From Macrolepiota albuminosa (taxonomy: Eukaryota; Basidiomycota; Agaricomycetes; Agaricales; Agaricaceae), in contig JAMWFC010000005.1 in the NCBI GenBank assembly GCA_027475525.1, forward strand, positions 744,001 through 808,000: DNA of 64,000 nucleotides, read 5' to 3'. The translations under genes and the position numbers were made by a program. Of this stretch, positions 54,439-64,000 are shown piece by piece. The notes under the pieces are model-generated. The model saw only the letters and a list, made by a program, of their open reading frames with translations. It made no database searches and was not told the origin of the DNA. Every line of letters begins with the position of its first letter. Position 1 is the first letter of the stretch.

Positions 54439-56084
54439 TCATGTAAAATCCCAATCCAGTCCAAGCTGTGAAGCGAATACAAGTCCCATGGCCGCCTGGA
54501 ATGGATCTTCTTCCACGAGTTGCGGGTCGAGCAAGCGGCTCATCATTTCGTCCATAGGGACGCTTTCATCGGGGAATGGCATTATAACATCAAGGTACTT
54601 CAGAGGTGCTGTAGTAGAATCAAAGAGAAAACCAGGCTGATCATTAAAATGAATTTCATTCTCATCTTGGGCGACAAGCGGCAAGCTTGTTGATTCAGCA
54701 GCAAGACTGTGTTCCTGAGAAGTTCGAGTGCAAGTTGGACTAGCACCAGTAGTTGTGGCTTGAACTGGTCGTCGGGCTCTTGTGATAGTCAGATCTGCAG
54801 TGGTAAACAAAGGCGGCAGAGTTCGTTGACCAGAAGAACGGAGCTTGGACGATGTAAGAGGCGCACGTTGAGGATTATTTGGCAGATTCTCTTTAGTGTT
54901 CCTATCGCCTTGCATCTGCAGTGTTCCTAAAAGGGATTGAGGATTATCCAGGTATTGAAGAGAAGCCGGAATCGTATTCCAAGGTGGCGAGTTCAGAGGC
55001 AACAGTGGTCGAAGAGGGCGACCGATACCGGGCATGGACTTTCTTTGAGCAGAAGCCGAAGCACTTGGTTTAAGGGTATTGGACAGATTGAGGGCTTCCT
55101 GAGGTTTCTGTATTGTTGTTTCACTGTCTTTGTTGTTCCCTCTTTGAAGATTTTCACTAAGGACTGAATCCTGCCAAGGATACACGGAACCAAGATAAAA
55201 GGCACCAGTATCAGCATAGAGCGCTTCGGTACTGAAGTCGGTATTTGAAGAGGTCGCGTTATGACAGAGACTAGAGTTAGGACGAAGGGGTGCGATTTCA
55301 TTCGATACCGTGGCCAAGGTCGGATTCGAGCTAAATACTTGAGAAACATCAGAAAGCGAAGGGTCGACGGCAGTTGCAGAGGGAGAAATAGAGTCATCGT
55401 TGAGAGTTTTTGGCTTGTAGGCCACAGGGACCATTTCACGCAATATGAAAGTCGAGCTCGGGGAAGCGCGGTCAGCTGGTTGAGGTTGAGCTTCTAGAGA
55501 ATGATACTGAGAGGACGATGGTGCAGATCGGGAAGGCAGAGGTGCAGATACGAACGGAGGCTTAAGTGGGCTTGAAGGAGGACGAGGATATGGAGCTGGC
55601 CTGCTTTTTCGTTTCTTTGTCGGTTTCCGCGTCTTCTTGATTGATTTTTGCGAGGGTTCGGGTTTTTGTTCGGGTTCCGAGTCAACTGGTAGTGCGAGAC
55701 TTTCCAAGGGAGGAGATTCGTTGTATTCAGTCTTGAAAGTAGCGATTTCCTGAGTAGACATCGCGGCCACTGTCGCTGGGTCTTTGACCTTCTCGGTCAT
55801 TGCGTTGTCCTGAATATCAACGGGCCCAGATGCATTGGATACCTTCTTACGCTGCCGTGTAAACCATGAAGCAATCCACTTGATTGGGCTTGACCTACAA
55901 GTAAGTATGAGTCATATCATGAGATACATACATACAGGCTGGTAGCTTCGCTGAGTGCTGTAAGATGGGGTTTAGAAGAGATATTAGACACTGCAAATCC
56001 AGCCATGAGAATATCCAGCTGTTCCTTGGTGGCTCGTAAGAAATTAGGCTTTTTGCGTTGTGGAAGCGGAACTACATCCATCAT
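54439..56084 (-). CDS. Homeodomain transcription factor
   Basis: Exon 1 (56084-55936) and exon 2 (55894-54439) join across a 41-bp intron (GTATGT...TTGTAG) to give 534 residues. A homeodomain at about residues 10-67 is split by the intron: RKKPNFLRATKEQLDIL (arm and helix 1), HLTALSEAT (helix 2), and IKWIASWFTRQRKK (recognition helix) in exon 2. The W-F and the later R-K-K are present, but the usually invariant Asn51 appears to be Arg here. The rest is disordered, Ser/Pro/Gln-rich with a basic patch (KKTRKPTKKRKSR, a likely nuclear signal), and ends in an acidic segment (LDPQLVEEDPFQAAMGL...LDWDFT) that could activate transcription. It should act in the nucleus as a DNA-binding regulator. There is no divergent partner homeodomain gene, so a mating-type locus is unlikely. 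Confidence 0.85.
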
Positions 56085-57052
56085 GATGGTTGGAAATAAA
56101 CCTGAACATGCAGTGCAAATAACCGGACAAGTCTATTTTTCACGTATGTAACTTGGGGAAATAAGAGTCTTGATCTGCAGGCTTCTCTCAACCATCTGGC
56201 TTCTGCCAAGTCGTCGATGCCAACAGCTCATTGAGGAGTCGGCCTAGGCGGCAATCTGGAGTATGGCACTATTGTCTTCGTGTACTCTGAAGATCGTAGA
56301 AAAAAACGCGACTCTGGAAAAAATACTTGGATATCTTTAATCTGGACGCAGACGCTAACTCGATTCGCCGGTACTACTAGTACTTGTAAAAGTCCATTCA
56401 CTTCCGTCTTACTCTTTACACTTACTCTTCATGGCTTCGACACCTGATGACGGCGACAGACACCGATGTTACAAAGGCAACTGTGAAGTACAGCCCCTGA
56501 TCTCCGTTAAGAGCCGTACTCGCTGTTGTAACTCTGGGCTGACACTGCGGCAGTGCTGCTCTCTTGGAATCTTCGTCATTTAACTTGGAGCCGATCACGA
56601 CGTTGGACTTCTGTAACGACGTGAACTTGGATCTGTAACTGATGCTATACATACTATATGCTTTGAGCTAAATACCAATCGACGTGAATCATACGTATGA
56701 TGCAAACAAATTGTGCTTAAGAAAGGCAGATGAAAGGTAGAATGATTGCTCGTGTCCCTCAGAACGTTGGTCTTTCCCCTCTTCAGGATGTGCCACCAGA
56801 AAAAAGTCCCACTACCGAGATGCGCTTTGTTGCTTTGATACTTATATCCCTTCTCTCTTGCTCCGCTGTATTCCTTCTCCCTTCCCACTTCAGATAATGC
56901 CGCACATCACGCTGGTCGTGTCAATAATGAATAGTAGACTGCGATCATTTTTCCCTGTCTAATATGATGCCTGACACCGCTCATCTCCCCTAAGTTGCGA
57001 CTCCACGTTCTATAAGAAGAAACCTGTAGATAGTGATATTAACTGTGCTGAG
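56085..57052. other. Intergenic region, no gene recognised
   Basis: It contains the homeodomain gene's promoter, with pyrimidine-rich stretches near 56390-56420 and 56860-56885. ORFs on the minus strand look like chance frames. Confidence 0.55.
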
Positions 57053-57457
57053 ATGGACGGCGTCAGATCCCAACCAGCTAAGAGCCTCATTCGTATGACC
57101 AGCGAGCAGGATACACAGAGTTCTGGAATACGTTGGAATGCACGGCATTCTGATACAGGGGCCAATAGACCCGCAGCCTTTCCCGGCGAAGGGGGTCATA
57201 ATCATTTCAAAGACAAGGCGAAAGAGCATCGATATTATCGAAGGGCGTCGGGAGTTACAGCCCCCACCCGGCCACTCCCTCCTATTCCAGCTCCTGCCGA
57301 CAATGACCAACCGGTCAGGAAACTGCGTCCCCTTCCTAAAATTCCGGGACAGACTCCTGCAGTTAATACTCGGCCAATAATGCGATCTCGTCCCCTTCCA
57401 GTGATTCCTGGGCGTCGTGTTCAAGGGCCACGCCCCAATCGCAAAATCAGGCGGTAG
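57053..57457 (+). CDS. Small proline-rich protein, unknown
   Basis: A 134-codon ORF. The C-terminal half carries three copies of a RPLPxIP motif (RPLPPIPAP, RPLPKIPG, RPLPVIPG), typical of ligands for SH3 domains, and a basic end (RKIRR). The N-terminal half is polar. A competing minus-strand ORF (57424-56990) is less convincing because it lacks any pattern. No family recognised. Confidence 0.45.
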   Translation: MDGVRSQPAKSLIRMTSEQDTQSSGIRWNARHSDTGANRPAAFPGEGGHNHFKDKAKEHRYYRRASGVTAPTRPLPPIPAPADNDQPVRKLRPLPKIPGQTPAVNTRPIMRSRPLPVIPGRRVQGPRPNRKIRR

Positions 57458-57608
57458 TAAATAAGCCAGTGCTATGTTGTATGTGGCGTGCTACGCATTG
57501 AACAGGGACTTTAACTTGACAATAAGAGAAGTCTAAGGTCAATCAAGAAAATACACATCTTGTTGTATCAAGATATTTCCATATGATAGAGCATGGAAGC
57601 ACGGAACC

Positions 57609-59065
57609 CTACAAGCGCCACAACCGCACCACTGCATCATCCCCAGCGCTCCATATGTCTTGCACACCTGTCGCAGTTTCTCGTACCCGCACTGATCGTA
57701 CAGGATCACAGTCACCACCCACAAGCTCACTCGCCACACCTGGGCCATCAGGTAGCACGTCAGCTACATACGGTAGCCCGTCTGAAGTCGCCACCACTAG
57801 CTTCGCCTCACTCCCTGCAAGGAATGCCAAGTCTTCGACTCCAGCGCCACCTTCTCCCCGTCTGAAGCTCGTGACGGTAGTACCCATTGATCGCGTGTCG
57901 AAGATGCTGACGAGCCCCTTACTGGACCCCACTGCAAGGAAGTTATGAGAGATGTGGTGAGCTAAAGCAGCTGCACCGCCGTGACGTCGTGCTGCTGAAG
58001 TCTGTACGACACTGCTTTGTGCTCGCAAGTCGAACAACTGAATCGAACCATCTTCAAGTCCGCAGTAGACAGTCGTTCCTTCGATCAAAGACTGTGGATT
58101 AGATGAGACGGAAGCAAGAGTAGCGGACAGAATGGGCTGAGTAAATTGCGACGAGATGGAAGCAAGAACAGTGGTTGACGGTATGTCCCATAGCTTCAGT
58201 GAACCATCAAGTGAGGTCGAGATGATGTTGCGGCCAGGGCCAATCATGGCGGTTGAAGTAATAGGTCGAGTATGAGCACGAAGAGTACGAACGGGTGTTA
58301 GGCGTGTGCTTGTCGTTACATTAGAAGACGGTTCAGGAAGGTCAGCAGGTAGGATAACGAGGGAAAAATCAGCGCCTGAAGATAGGAGGACGCGTGAGGA
58401 CGGGAAAAACTGTAAATGTGTTACAGTGCTTAAGTGTGGGCGAGAAATGGCGCGCTCGGAGATTGTAGGTGTAATTCTCTGGGCAGGGTCGGATCTAGAA
58501 AAAGAAGAGGCAGAAGAAGTGGGATATAGAAAAACGGATCCATCGAGGAAACCAGTGGCGAAGCGCGAAGCATCAGGGGACACATCAAATGCTGTTATTC
58601 TCTGGGGCTGTATGATCGGGATCTTATCAGTTTTCCCTTGAACGATCCCGAAGCACGACTTACTCGCTGAGGATTCGAACGTTCGATATCAGAGTATTCT
58701 TGTATCGGTGAAAGCACTGGTGTGTTCTGTATTCCCAGACTTTCACATGAGACGATGAATTTCTGTCTCGATGCAAACGCGTCAGGATGTCTTGGGAAAA
58801 GCACCAATTTCACTTAGTTGCTTACCCCGTCGTCCGCTCGATCGAGCTTAAGATCACCTTCATCTACAGATGTGACTACTAGATCCCTATTTTTTGCATG
58901 AAGCTCGGCCTTGATCTTGGCATGTACCGACGGATGTGAGGCTTTGTAGCAAGATACCCAGAACTTTTCTGTGGGGACGATTCCTGAGAAGACATCCTGT
59001 ATAACATTAGGATATGTAGGATCAATTGTAACCACAGGAAGGGTAATCGGATCTAGAGACTCCAT
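57609..59065 (-). CDS. WD40-repeat protein, PAAF1/Rpn14-like
   Basis: The start is taken at M of MESLDPITLPVVTIDPTYP (59065). ATGs further upstream are in frame but precede the conserved-looking start. Exon 1 holds EKFWVSCYKASHPSVHAKI and DRADDG, then a GTAAGC donor. Exon 2 (from about 58680) runs to the stop with WD repeats: ITAFDVSPDASRFATGFLDGSVFLY, TVTHLQFFPSSRVLLSSGADFS, HTRPITSTAMIGPGRNIISTSLDGSLKLWDI, and a C-terminal DIWSAGDDAVVRLWRL. The GRN-I-STSLDGSLKLWD phrase and overall layout match proteasomal ATPase-associated factor 1, a chaperone that binds Rpt subunits during assembly of the 19S regulatory particle. The intron end is inferred, not proven. Confidence 0.75.
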
Positions 59066-60198
59066 AGGGTGCGTTTTCAGGATTTTGAGGTGTTTGAAGC
59101 AATTCTGAAGGGCACGCGCGCTCATCACATGATGCCGGCCCGGATGAGGCATTCAAGGTCTAAAGGATTAATACCTTGGATGCGTATATTGTCATAAACC
59201 GATGTAAAAGGGTATCCAGGTATACTGACCACAGACGGGTAACATGAAAATCAAGTATGGAAGTCAAGTTAATGAGCATTACATTGTACGTCCTCAAACA
59301 CAGATCCACGGAGCATGTTTGACGACTCGGAATCTCCCGAGAATCCATTATGTCATTCTTGTTGTTTGTGACAGGGCAGGGCAAAAATAAGCAACCAAGA
59401 CTTGATCGCAGCTGGAGATTATCTAGTCAAGGTTTCTACTGGCAGCAAGATGCAATTAAAGAAACTGCAGACAATGGATCTCTTGCAAGCAGAAACTTTT
59501 GAGTAAGTTTTTGCGCATTCACGCCACTCAGGCTAGCATTTGATGAGACTGTCAAAAACCCCTTGCAATCTATTCTATCAAAGTTTCCATAAATTACTTT
59601 ATGTCGTGGTGAGTAACTGGAGGCCGTGATACGCTACCTAGGGTAAGCCGGGCAATCCTGGCTCCCCTGAAACAGTAGACGAACAAGTTACTTGCCGTGA
59701 TTCAGCATCCGCATATTTTTCTCCGTGCCTCCCGAAAACTTCGTTTCATTTGCAGCACCACGCCCTTCCTATTAGGAACACGAATATAAATCATTCTCTC
59801 CAGCTTCAATTACTTCTTCGTCCTGGTGATGTAGTTCATAATCCATGCTGCTTGTTTCTTTTTAGCCGTGCCTCTCACTGTCCGTCTCTTTAATTTCCAA
59901 AGCTCCCCACATGCCTGTTTAGCATATCCGTCATTTATGCAATATTTATGTCATCCAAGATATATTCATGTCTTTCTTCGTCCGCCCCTAGATCATCAGC
60001 TATTTCAAAGAGCCTGACAATTACGTCACGAATGTTCTCACAATTGATGTAATTTACCTGGATGCAAGCGGACCGATAAATAAAAATGCATTAAGGTGTT
60101 ACAGTGTGTGCTAATGATAATGAGTGTGTTCAAATGTAATGCTGCTCCTAGAAAAACGATCGAAAAAGGGCTCCAAAAGATCAAAAGCAGAAATGTAA
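59066..60198. other. Intergenic region, no gene recognised
   Basis: It lies between the divergent 5' side of the WD40 gene and the 3' end of the kinase gene. A pyrimidine-rich stretch runs 59740-59960. No coding pattern seen. Confidence 0.6.
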
Positions 60199-63100
60199 TC
60201 ATCGCCGTCCTCCTTTGCCATCCGCCGCCTGCCAAGATATATCTCCCAGTTTTTGTCTAGAAAACCGAGAAACGTTCGGACCAAGGCGGGATGTGGAGGC
60301 ATCTCCATTTCCACCATTGCCGCCAGTCCCAGAGCGTAATCTGGGTTCGATTCCATAAATCGAGCTGCGCATTTGTGTAGCAGATGTTTCAGAGGCTGTT
60401 CTTCGCATTCGCTTCGGCGCTAATCCACCGTTTCGCCCCGGATTGTCTGGGCCATTAGTCTTGACCTTTCCTACAGCAGGCTTTAACCCGGGCTTCAATG
60501 TAGGCACAATTTCTCTGGCTAGTTCTCTGACAAGCACTGCACCATCTCCCCCTCCCCGGCTAAGCTGTTCGACAACTCCCAATAAGCCGTATTTCTGCAC
60601 AAGCATTGCGCGATTCGGATGCACCTCGCACACTGTACGCAAAACTCGAAGTAAATTGAGGCGCACGACAGCCTTGCTGTTGTGACCAAGACGATCGATG
60701 ATGCGTCGGAAAAAGGCAGAGGACTTTGCAATGTTAATGGTTATAGGTGTCGACAAGCGTATAATCTTGAGGAATGGGTCAAGAAGGTTTTCAAAAGAGT
60801 TGGCCTTGGCTGAAACAAAGCATCTGAGTAAAGCATCCGCAGCCTCAGGTGTCATGAGCTGATCCTCGACTCGGGCCATTTCATCTTGAAGCCTAGTGAC
60901 AAATAGTGTAGCATGAGATAGATGTATCAACACTAAGAAAGACGGACTCACCAGGAGAGGATAGCTTCCAGAGCGCTGACTTGAAAGTAAGGGTCATCAA
61001 GAAGTTGCAAGTACATCTTTAAGCCATCATGCTGCCACAGGAAGGTTCTACAACTTTTACCAGCGCTTGCCAGGTCACAAAGGATAGGAAGGGCGAACTG
61101 CTTGAGAGGCGAGCTTGTCTCAATCACACGCTTGAGGCATGGCAGTATTCCCGCCTGTGCGGCTTCTTCCTGTCGAGATTTATTCAACCGGCAAAGGTTG
61201 TAACACGTTTGGAAGATGTGATTGGACATTTCCTTTGTACATAATCAATAGGATATGAAGATAACGAGGGAAGACTTACTGTGCTATGAGGTCCAGAGGA
61301 TTGCTCGTCAAGGATGCGAATCAAGATTTCAATCGCATTTGCATTCTGCAGGACATCCAAAAGGTTTGCATTCATTGAGAGGTGCTTTACGGCTTTCAGC
61401 ATCAGCACAAGACACTCAGGCTCGAGGAGTTCGCACGATCTGAGTAGGCCTGGAATGAAACTTGAGTTCTATTCCCCTAAGTGTAAGCAAGGACTCACGT
61501 CTTATGACTTTCCTTGTTCCTAAAGCATTACGAACGTGAATGTCGGATTGAGAAACCTGCGAAAAGACCAGTAGTATCTGTATGATCTTTAGCTTCATGT
61601 CGGTTGCTACTGGCCCGCGATTGCTCATAACGTTCAAGAGGGCCGCAGAAAGGGGGTCCAAAAGTCCTTCGCGAATGAACATTCTACAAAAGTCATTCTT
61701 AGTCGTTGGGCTCTGCAGTTCAAAGACGTTGCCAATGCCATTCAAGGCGTGAACAATCAGCTCCGCTTGTTCTGTATAATCTTCGTCTAGAAGATCGACC
61801 AGAACTTTGAGGCCACGGCAGCTATACATGTTTGAGCATGATTGTGGTCACTCGACTCGACAGAAACTTACGATATAAACATCTGCAAAGTGAGCGCGGA
61901 GGTATGGCAGAGCAGACGAACGAATTCCGAAGCCCGTAAACGACATTCTGAAGGGTACTTCTTTGACGTGAATTCTGAAGCTTGGTCAGATAAGACAGCA
62001 CAAGCACACAATATAAACTTACCCATCATGACAGGGATGCCGCTATTCAAAAACGTCAACGCCTAGTAGTTAGCTGAATTCAAAACATACCCAATCAAAC
62101 AGAAACTTTCAAGGAAGCCCAGATCTTCAACAAGCTGAAGTAAAATGCCGTCAGCAACAGTACTGATTTAAAAAATTCTACCTTGCCTGGTTGATAATTT
62201 GCAAAAGCTTCATAATAACATCCCTGGAACATTTAGCTTCCAAAACCTCCAGAATAGCGAGCATGCCATGTGACGAGACGAATTGGACTTGTATTTCTGG
62301 TGTTTCTTCGAAGATGTTGAGCTTTGTACAAGTTAAAATCCAGAATTTTGGTTTGATAGAGAGAGAATGGGTCCTTACAAGTTGGTCACACGCCTCACGG
62401 AGTTGGAAATCAGGGGCTGATGCGCTAAGCTCATCGATGAGCTGGTTCACCGTATTACAGAGCCTGGCATATTTGTCTCGCTGAAGATTCGCCTCCAGGT
62501 CATCTTCAGAAAAGCCTTCGTCAATCTGGAGGAACGCATGAGTCGAAGCCATCGCCAGTTTTGAAAGCGCAAACCTCTGCAAAAGGATCCTCATCGTCCG
62601 AGTTGTCCCCCAACTATGTTTTATTGATGAGCTTGCCCTTATATTATGAGGAGAACTCTTACCCAGGATTTGTTAGACAGCCGAGTATTCAGCTGCAATG
62701 TTTGCATTGGCTGTCCTATTACTGGGACACTGAGATTAAGAACCTTCGTTGCATCCACAGATGAATCGAGAAGTATACACACAGGAACCATTTAGCTTTC
62801 CGAACACATCTTCATAGTTCTCGTCGTCATCCTCGGCGTACTTTCCGAAAGCCTGTTCCTGCGCTCGCCGGGCCCCAGCACGTCCGAAAGACCCACCACT
62901 GCCAGGTGTCGAAGACACGGATCGAGAATGGGAACCCTGCACTACAGCTGAATTTGGACCAAAGGACGGCCCTGCCGGGGCAGTGACCGGGTTCAAGGCA
63001 GGGCGTGATGGTTTTCGGTTGAGTGTAGGAAGAGGTGCAGACAAGGGGCCTGGTATACTTGGTGCCAATCCAACGGTTTTGATATCATCGGGATGGAAGA

Positions 63101-64000
63101 GGCCACGGCGTAGAGAATTTTTCATCTGTAGACGCTGAGCCACCTTGCAAGTACTGAGAAGAAGTAATCTGTGGTACCGACCTTAAAATCTGCCACCTTT
63201 TCCTTGAGCCGCTCTTCGTCTTCTTCTGAAGCCAGATCTGAGTAGTCTTCGACGATGGGGGCTATATCCGAGGACGGAGCTTGCGCAAGGGGTACAGCAT
63301 TTGACCCAGGACTTCGTCCGGGTCGGATTGTCTGAGCATTATCTTCTCCTTCGGGTTTCTCCTCTTCTGAAGTCGGTCGCTCCGAACCAGCCACTAGTTA
63401 CATCATGGTCATATGGTCTTCATACCTTTAGGAACCAAAGACCCACCTTGTAGTTTCGTGAAAGATATCCCTTCTTCGAAGTCATCGTCCCAGTTGTCAG
63501 TTTGTTCTTCTGGTGGTTGCAAGACGAAAGAGATAGGTTGAATTTTATCAACAAGATTCATACCCAGAGATTTGACATTTGGAGCAGAAACTGACTTCCG
63601 GGCATTAGATTGATTGAAACCAGACGAACTGGTCAGAGGAGGAGGAAATTCCGCAGGCTGACGAGTTGGTGATTGAGGTCGAGCATTTACGCGGCTAGGA
63701 TGCTTCGAAGGTCGCGAAGGAGCTACTAGGCGTTAGAGGGGCGGTATCAATTATAGTGGCTCTACGTACATTTAAGCGCTTCATTCCATTCCTGTACTTT
63801 GAGAACCGCTTCATCATAGTTATAGTTACTCAAAGGCCGTTTAGTGTCTTGCCCGGTTAAGGACTTTTCCGCACTATCGCCTGGAGTTTTCTTCTCGTCT
63901 GACATTTGCCTCCTCGCTGAAACCATCCATGGATGTTTGAGAAGTTTCTTTGCTGATATTCGGAGGTTGCAATCCTTCTGGAAGCAGTGGTATAGAAAGT
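60199..64000 (-). CDS. CDC15: Cdc15/SepH-type septation-initiation protein kinase, 3' part
   Basis: The gene enters from the right edge. The first visible exon ends a protein-kinase domain (CFQKDCNLRISAKKLLKHPWM). Next come the family phrase YDEAVLKVQEWNEAL, then DNWDDDFEEGISFTKLQ, a disordered region (LSAPLPTLNRKPSRPAL) and DNSDDEDPFAE. A long helical ARM/HEAT-like region follows: HGMLAILEVLEAKCSRDVIMK, LVEDLGFLESFCLIGG, GLKVLVDLLDEDY, LMLKAVKHLSMN, GILPCLKRVIE and VVRLNLLRVLRTVCEVHP. The protein ends after a basic Gly/Ser-rich tail. At least ten short introns interrupt it and stop is at 60199-60201. The domain order kinase-ARM is that of S. pombe Cdc7, Aspergillus SepH and budding-yeast Cdc15, which act at the spindle pole body in the septation/mitotic-exit pathway downstream of a small GTPase. 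No frame breaks were seen. Confidence 0.92.

Noticed and set aside
54439..56084. Mating-type HD locus
   Set aside because: Only one homeodomain gene is present, there is no divergent partner and no mitochondrial intermediate peptidase gene beside it.
56990..57424. 144-codon minus-strand ORF
   Set aside because: It is opposite the proline-rich ORF and has no recognisable pattern; the plus strand has the repeated RPLPxIP motifs.
59636..59700. Possible structured RNA near a GGTAAGCCGGGCAATCC stretch
   Set aside because: No A or B box and no convincing cloverleaf.

Overview
The window is nuclear DNA of a filamentous basidiomycete, most likely an agaricomycete. The evidence is short introns (mostly 41-64 bp with GTRNGT donors), a Cdc15/SepH-type septation kinase, a PAAF1-like WD40 protein, fungal MYND and homeodomain genes, and agaric-type Ty3/gypsy and Helitron transposons.

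Layout. 1-4400: decayed 3' end of a Ty3/gypsy element on the + strand, with a spliced antisense gene between pol and the 3' LTR. 4401-15666: AT-rich transposon debris, a broken zinc-finger/coiled-coil gene, palindromic repeats and a minisatellite. 15667-20938: a nucleic-acid-deaminase-like gene (-), gene fragments and a small coiled-coil gene. 21032-28140: a nearly complete autonomous Helitron (-), whose 5' coding part is a chain of tiny exons. 28140-35944: repeats, two divergent unrecognised genes and GC-rich LTR-like DNA. 35945-36888: assembly gap. 36889-44556: a second, younger copy of the same gypsy family (-) with 5' LTR, primer-binding site, gag, protease and an open 1249-codon pol. 44606-46431: N-terminal part of another Helitron. 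48256-49533: a second deaminase paralogue (+). 50187-50579: a SINE with target-site duplications and a tRNA-Asn gene. 50931-64000: an ordinary host gene block with a MYND protein, small acidic protein, homeodomain factor, proline-rich ORF, PAAF1-like WD40 protein and the 3' part of the Cdc15-type kinase.

The most important general observation concerns sequence quality. The first 48 kb contains at least 22 immediate direct duplications, all with a period of exactly 77 bp. None was seen in the host gene block. This is best explained by unmerged de Bruijn graph overlaps (k=77). Removing the extra 77 bp restores the reading frame exactly in three independent places: gag, the gene at 32.7-33.9 kb and the gene at 8.9 kb. 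Genes should be read with that in mind.

The most interesting biology is the Helitron with its in-frame, tandemly duplicated mini-exon/intron modules; the pair of OTT_1508-type deaminase paralogues in opposite orientation around the transposon block; the spliced antisense gene inside the gypsy element; and CpG-to-TpG decay in the older gypsy copy.
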